Below are positions 40,956 to 43,991 of a stretch of DNA of 43,991 bases, in pieces. Source of the stretch: Comamonadaceae bacterium (GTDB lineage Bacteria > Pseudomonadota > Gammaproteobacteria > Burkholderiales > Burkholderiaceae_C); the NCBI GenBank assembly GCA_947450895.1, contig CANFWT010000015.1, positions 1 to 43,991 of the forward strand. Reading direction: 5' to 3'. The stretch's first letter is position 1, and each line of letters begins with the position of its first letter. The position numbers and the translations under genes were made by a program. The notes beneath the pieces were generated by a model. The model made no database searches. It saw nothing but the letters and a program-made list of their open reading frames with translations, and was not told the DNA's origin.

Positions 40956-42869
40956 ATGGTTCAGATCACACTTCCCGACGGCTCTCTGCGCGAATTTCCC
41001 GGCCCTGTCACCGTGGCCGAGGTGGCCGCATCGATCGGCGCTGGCCTGGCCAAAGCGGCCCTGGCTGGCAAGATTAACGGCGTCGTGGTGGACACCAGCC
41101 ACACCATCAGCGCCAACAGCGCCTTGTCCATCATCACCGCCAAAGACGCCGACGGCTTGGAAGTGATTCGCCACTCCACCGCGCACTTGCTGGCCTACGC
41201 GGTCAAGAGCCTGTTCCCCGACGCCCAAGTCACTATCGGCCCGGTCATTGAACACGGCTTCTTCTACGACTTCTCCTACAAGCGCCCGTTTACGCCCGAC
41301 GACCTGGCCCTGATCGAGAAAAAGATGACCGAGCTTGCTGCCAAAGACGAACCGGTCACCCGGCGCGTTTTGCCGCGCGACGAGGCGGTCGCCTATTTCA
41401 AAAGCTTGGGCGAGCATTACAAGGCCGAAATCATTGAGAGCATTCCAGCGGACCAAGACGTGTCTTTGTACCGCGAAGGCGATTTTGAAGACCTGTGCCG
41501 CGGCCCTCACGTGCCCAGCACCGGCAAACTCAAATTCTTCAAGCTCATGAAGCTGGCGGGCGCTTACTGGCGTGGTGACCACAAAAACGAGATGCTGCAG
41601 CGCATCTACGGTACCGCCTGGGCCACCAAAGACGAGTTGCAGCAGCACCTGACCATGCTCGAAGAGGCTGAAAAACGCGACCACCGCAAATTGGGGCGCG
41701 AACTCGACCTGTTTCACATTGACGACCATGCGCCGGGCTTGGTGTTTTGGCACCCTAAGGGCTGGACTTTGTGGCAGGGTGTGGAGCAGTACATGCGCAA
41801 GGTCTACCAAGACAACGGCTACCTGGAAGTCAAAGGCCCGCAAATCATCGACAAGGGCTTGTGGGAGAAAACCGGCCACTGGGACAAATACCGCGAAAAC
41901 ATGTTCGTCACCGAGTCGGAAAAGCGCGAATACGCCCTGAAGCCGATGAACTGCCCCGGCCATATCCTGATTTTCAAGCAGGGCATCAAAAGCTACCGCG
42001 ACCTGCCACTGCGCTACGGCGAGTTCGGCCAATGCCACCGCAATGAGCCCTCGGGCGGCCTGCACGGCATCATGCGCGTGCGCGGTTTTACCCAGGACGA
42101 CGGACACATTTTCTGCACCGAAGATCAAATCCTGCAGGAATGCGTGAGCTACACGGCCTTGCTGCAAAAGGTCTACACGGATTTTGGTTTCAAGAACATC
42201 ATTTACAAGGTGGCCACCCGGCCCGAGAAGCGCATTGGCTCGGACGAGAGTTGGGACAAGGCCGAGCACGCGCTGATGGAGAGTCTGCGCGCCTCCGGAT
42301 GTGAATTTGAAATTTCGGTGGGCGATGGTGCCTTCTACGGCCCCAAGATCGAATACACCCTTAAGGACGCGATCGGCCGCCAATGGCAATGCGGCACCAT
42401 GCAAGTCGACTTTTTCATGACCGAGCGTCTGGACGCCGAATACGTGGGCGAAGACGGTGCGCGCCATCGTCCGGTCATGTTGCACCGCGCGATCGTTGGC
42501 AGTTTGGAGCGTTTCATCGGGATTTTGATCGAGGAGAGCGCCGGAGCGTTGCCGACCTGGCTCGCGCCCGTGCAAATTGCGGTACTCAATATCACCGATG
42601 CCCAGGCCGATTACGCCCGTTCTGTTGCAAAAACTCTGCAAGATCAAGGGCTTAGGGTTGATCTGGATCTGAAGAATGAAAAAATAACGTATAAAATACG
42701 AGAGCATTCGATGCAGAAGCTGCCTTATCTGCTGGTCGTTGGCGACAAAGAGATGGCAGCCGGTTCCGTCGCAGTGCGCGCCCGAGGGGGTAAAGACCTC
42801 GGTGCAATGCCGCTAGATGCCTTTGTGCAAATCATCAAAAGCGACATTGCTGACAAATCCCTTGTCTAA
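40956..42869 (+). CDS. thrS: Threonyl-tRNA synthetase (ThrS)
   Basis: Class II aminoacyl-tRNA synthetase, 637 residues, charging tRNA-Thr. N-terminal TGS domain ([16 protein letters not shown]), editing domain with [16 protein letters not shown] (HxxxH), catalytic core with [12 protein letters not shown] (zinc Cys and substrate site) and [18 protein letters not shown], and C-terminal anticodon-binding domain ([13 protein letters not shown]). I use ATG 40956, which gives the family N-terminus MVQITLP; ATG 40950 would add MT. No ribosome binding site is visible, as the terminator hairpin and U-tract occupy that space. infC follows 82 bp later, the conserved thrS-infC-rpmI-rplT order. Confidence 0.95.
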   Translation: MVQITLPDGSLREFPGPVTVAEVAASIGAGLAKAALAGKINGVVVDTSHTISANSALSIITAKDADGLEVIRHSTAHLLAYAVKSLFPDAQVTIGPVIEHGFFYDFSYKRPFTPDDLALIEKKMTELAAKDEPVTRRVLPRDEAVAYFKSLGEHYKAEIIESIPADQDVSLYREGDFEDLCRGPHVPSTGKLKFFKLMKLAGAYWRGDHKNEMLQRIYGTAWATKDELQQHLTMLEEAEKRDHRKLGRELDLFHIDDHAPGLVFWHPKGWTLWQGVEQYMRKVYQDNGYLEVKGPQIIDKGLWEKTGHWDKYRENMFVTESEKREYALKPMNCPGHILIFKQGIKSYRDLPLRYGEFGQCHRNEPSGGLHGIMRVRGFTQDDGHIFCTEDQILQECVSYTALLQKVYTDFGFKNIIYKVATRPEKRIGSDESWDKAEHALMESLRASGCEFEISVGDGAFYGPKIEYTLKDAIGRQWQCGTMQVDFFMTERLDAEYVGEDGARHRPVMLHRAIVGSLERFIGILIEESAGALPTWLAPVQIAVLNITDAQADYARSVAKTLQDQGLRVDLDLKNEKITYKIREHSMQKLPYLLVVGDKEMAAGSVAVRARGGKDLGAMPLDAFVQIIKSDIADKSLV

Positions 42870-42951
42870 GGTTGGTTCCAAAGATGAAGTCGATCCGTTG
42901 CGTGCTGCGCGGTTTTAGCCCTGTTGGGCAGATATTGTGAAGGATTGAGCC

Positions 42952-43539
42952 ATCGCTACTGAATTTCGTGACCGCCGTCAGCGTGAAGAACGCAAACACC
43001 GCCTCAACCGTGAGATCATGGTGCCGGAAGTCCGGCTTTCTGGTGTTGACAACGAGCCCTTAGGGGTCGTCAGTCTCATGGAGGCCCTTCGTATGGCCGG
43101 TGAGTTGGACGTGGATTTGGTTGAGATAGCCGCCACTGCCATCCCGCCCGTATGCCGCTTGATGGACTATGGAAAGTTCAAGTACCAAGAGCAAAAGAAG
43201 GCTGCGGAAGCGAAGTCCAAGCAGAAGGTCATTGAGGTCAAGGAAATTAAGTTCCGGCCCGGTACCGACGATGGGGACTACAACATCAAAGTGCGCAATA
43301 TCAAGCGCTTTTTGGAAGACGGTGACAAGTGCAAGATCACGCTGCGCTTTCGCGGCCGCGAGATCACGCACCAAGAAATTGGTTTGGCGCTGCTTCAGCG
43401 TATGCGCGAAGAGTTGGCCGACTTGATTGTGGTTGAGCAGTTTCCAAAGTTGGAAGGTCGCCAGATGGTCATGATGATTGCGCCGGGTAAAAAGAAGCCC
43501 GGTGGATCTAACAAGCCAGCGCAAGAGGCTTCTGCCTGA
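42952..43539 (+). CDS. infC: Translation initiation factor IF-3, with ATC start codon
   Basis: IF-3, 195 residues, which controls start-codon selection on the 30S subunit. The first in-frame ATG is 43018, but translation upstream of it gives [20 protein letters not shown], the normal IF-3 N-terminus, back to an in-frame TGA at 42946-42948. Between that stop and 43018 no ATG, GTG or TTG exists; ATC at 42952 is preceded by AAGGA 7 bases upstream and gives the expected length. infC genes in E. coli use AUU and similar rare starts, which lets IF-3 repress its own synthesis. The two domains and the basic linker ([20 protein letters not shown]) are visible. Confidence 0.9.
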   Translation: MATEFRDRRQREERKHRLNREIMVPEVRLSGVDNEPLGVVSLMEALRMAGELDVDLVEIAATAIPPVCRLMDYGKFKYQEQKKAAEAKSKQKVIEVKEIKFRPGTDDGDYNIKVRNIKRFLEDGDKCKITLRFRGREITHQEIGLALLQRMREELADLIVVEQFPKLEGRQMVMMIAPGKKKPGGSNKPAQEASA

Positions 43540-43766
43540 TCTGTGGTTTGACAGAACTTAATATGCGCCAGTCTTTTCACTGGCGTGGTAGCTAAGGCCC
43601 TTGGGCCTTGGTGTGTGGCAAGAGCAATCTTACTGCGCGCAATGCGTACCGGAGTTTGCGGTTAACTGTTCCGCACGCCGAGGTAGTGCAAAAAGTGGCT
43701 CGGGGCCAACAAGGCTGGAAATTCTTTCCAGACGCCTCACGAGCACAAGATAGAAGGAGCATCAAC
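43540..43766 (+). other. Structured leader between infC and rpmI
   Basis: A 227-bp gap with three clear inverted repeats: CGCCAGT/ACTGGCG (43566-43572 with 43579-43585), AAGGCCC/GGGCCTT (43594-43600 with 43603-43609) and TGGAAA/TTTCCA (43716-43721 with 43725-43730). None is followed by a T-run, so they look like leader structure rather than a terminator. In several bacteria the rpmI-rplT leader is bound by L20 to repress the operon; this could be the equivalent, but L20-binding structure is not demonstrated here. Confidence 0.5.
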
Positions 43767-43970
43767 ATGCCCAAAATGAAGACCAAGAGCGCGGCGAAAA
43801 AACGCTTTCGCGTTCGTCCTGGTGGCACCGTCAAACGCGGCCAAGCCTTCAAGCGTCATATTTTGACCAAGAAGACCACCAAAAATAAACGCCACTTGCG
43901 CGGCTCCACTGGAGTTCATGAGACCAATATGGGTCACATGGCACAGATGTTGCCCGGCCGTGGTATTTAA
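43767..43970 (+). CDS. rpmI: 50S ribosomal protein L35
   Basis: Ribosomal protein bL35, 67 residues, highly basic. It begins [16 protein letters not shown] and ends [13 protein letters not shown], matching the bL35 family along its length. Start ATG 43767 with AAGGAG 7 bases upstream; the frame is open to 43608 but that part is the leader. It follows infC and should be followed by rplT. Confidence 0.97.
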   Translation: MPKMKTKSAAKKRFRVRPGGTVKRGQAFKRHILTKKTTKNKRHLRGSTGVHETNMGHMAQMLPGRGI

Positions 43971-43982
43971 TTAACGACGAAC

Positions 43983-43988
43983 AAGGAG
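43983..43988 (+). promoter_or_regulatory. Ribosome binding site of a downstream gene (expected rplT)
   Basis: AAGGAG 12 bp after the rpmI stop at the very edge of the window. By conserved gene order the next gene should be rplT (L20); its start codon lies outside. Confidence 0.6.
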
Positions 43989-43991
43989 TAA

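Noticed and set aside
40917..42707. Open frame of 596 codons on the - strand
   Set aside because: Antisense shadow of thrS.
1..43991. CRISPR array, insertion sequence, prophage or tRNA gene
   Set aside because: No regularly spaced repeats, transposase or integrase motifs, phage structural genes or cloverleaf-like sequences were noticed on either strand.

Overview
The window reads as a chromosomal segment of a betaproteobacterium of the order Burkholderiales, most likely Comamonadaceae (Rhodoferax/Polaromonas-like). This is an inference from protein character, G/C-rich third codon positions, the thrS-infC-rpmI order and an infC gene with an ATC start. I see no insertion sequence, phage gene, CRISPR array, rRNA or tRNA. 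Coding density is very high, and only one gap exceeds 300 bp (upstream of aceA).

Region 1 (1-4327, + strand): the tail of a branched-chain amino-acid ABC transporter operon (livH, cut by the window edge, then livM, livG, livF), closed by a DMT/EamA exporter-like gene. Region 2 (4334-7911): a [2Fe-2S]/flavin reductase divergent from an NAD-dependent epimerase-like gene, a PAP2 phosphatase and a glycine-zipper envelope protein. Region 3 (7936-12293, - strand): an RND efflux adaptor and permease pair with no outer-membrane factor.

Region 4 (12489-21726, - strand) is a one-carbon/methylamine operon read in the order mttB-like methyltransferase, dimethylglycine/sarcosine dehydrogenase-like FAD-GcvT protein, soxB, soxD, soxA, soxG. 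The simplest reading is stepwise N-demethylation of glycine betaine to dimethylglycine, sarcosine and glycine, with folate taking the methyl groups. The first step would use a corrinoid-type methyltransferase whose corrinoid partner is not in the window. A 19-bp perfect dyad lies upstream of the operon. A SWIB-domain protein with a histone-like tail, a RraA-fold aldolase and a second DMT exporter follow (21934-23975).

Region 5 (24030-39229, + strand) is a large polyamine island: agmatinase, gamma-glutamylputrescine oxidase and synthetase, a SpuC-type polyamine:pyruvate aminotransferase, two putrescine ABC uptake sets (F-H-I and F-G-H-I) that share a single ATPase gene, GABA aminotransferase and a second glutamine-synthetase-like ligase. 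Together these could import putrescine and convert it, or putrescine made from agmatine, through GABA to succinate. The aldehyde dehydrogenase and gamma-glutamyl-GABA hydrolase expected for a full Puu pathway are not in the window.

Region 6 (39230-43991, + strand): isocitrate lyase behind an AT-rich promoter region with overlapping palindromes, then a strong terminator pressed against the start of thrS, infC starting at ATC, a structured leader, rpmI, and the ribosome binding site of what should be rplT just beyond the edge.

Most genes belong to well-known families. The points most worth following up are the mttB/DMGDH/soxBDAG operon without a visible corrinoid protein, the doubled Pot transporter with differently anchored binding proteins, the aceA operator cluster, and the terminator at the thrS start.
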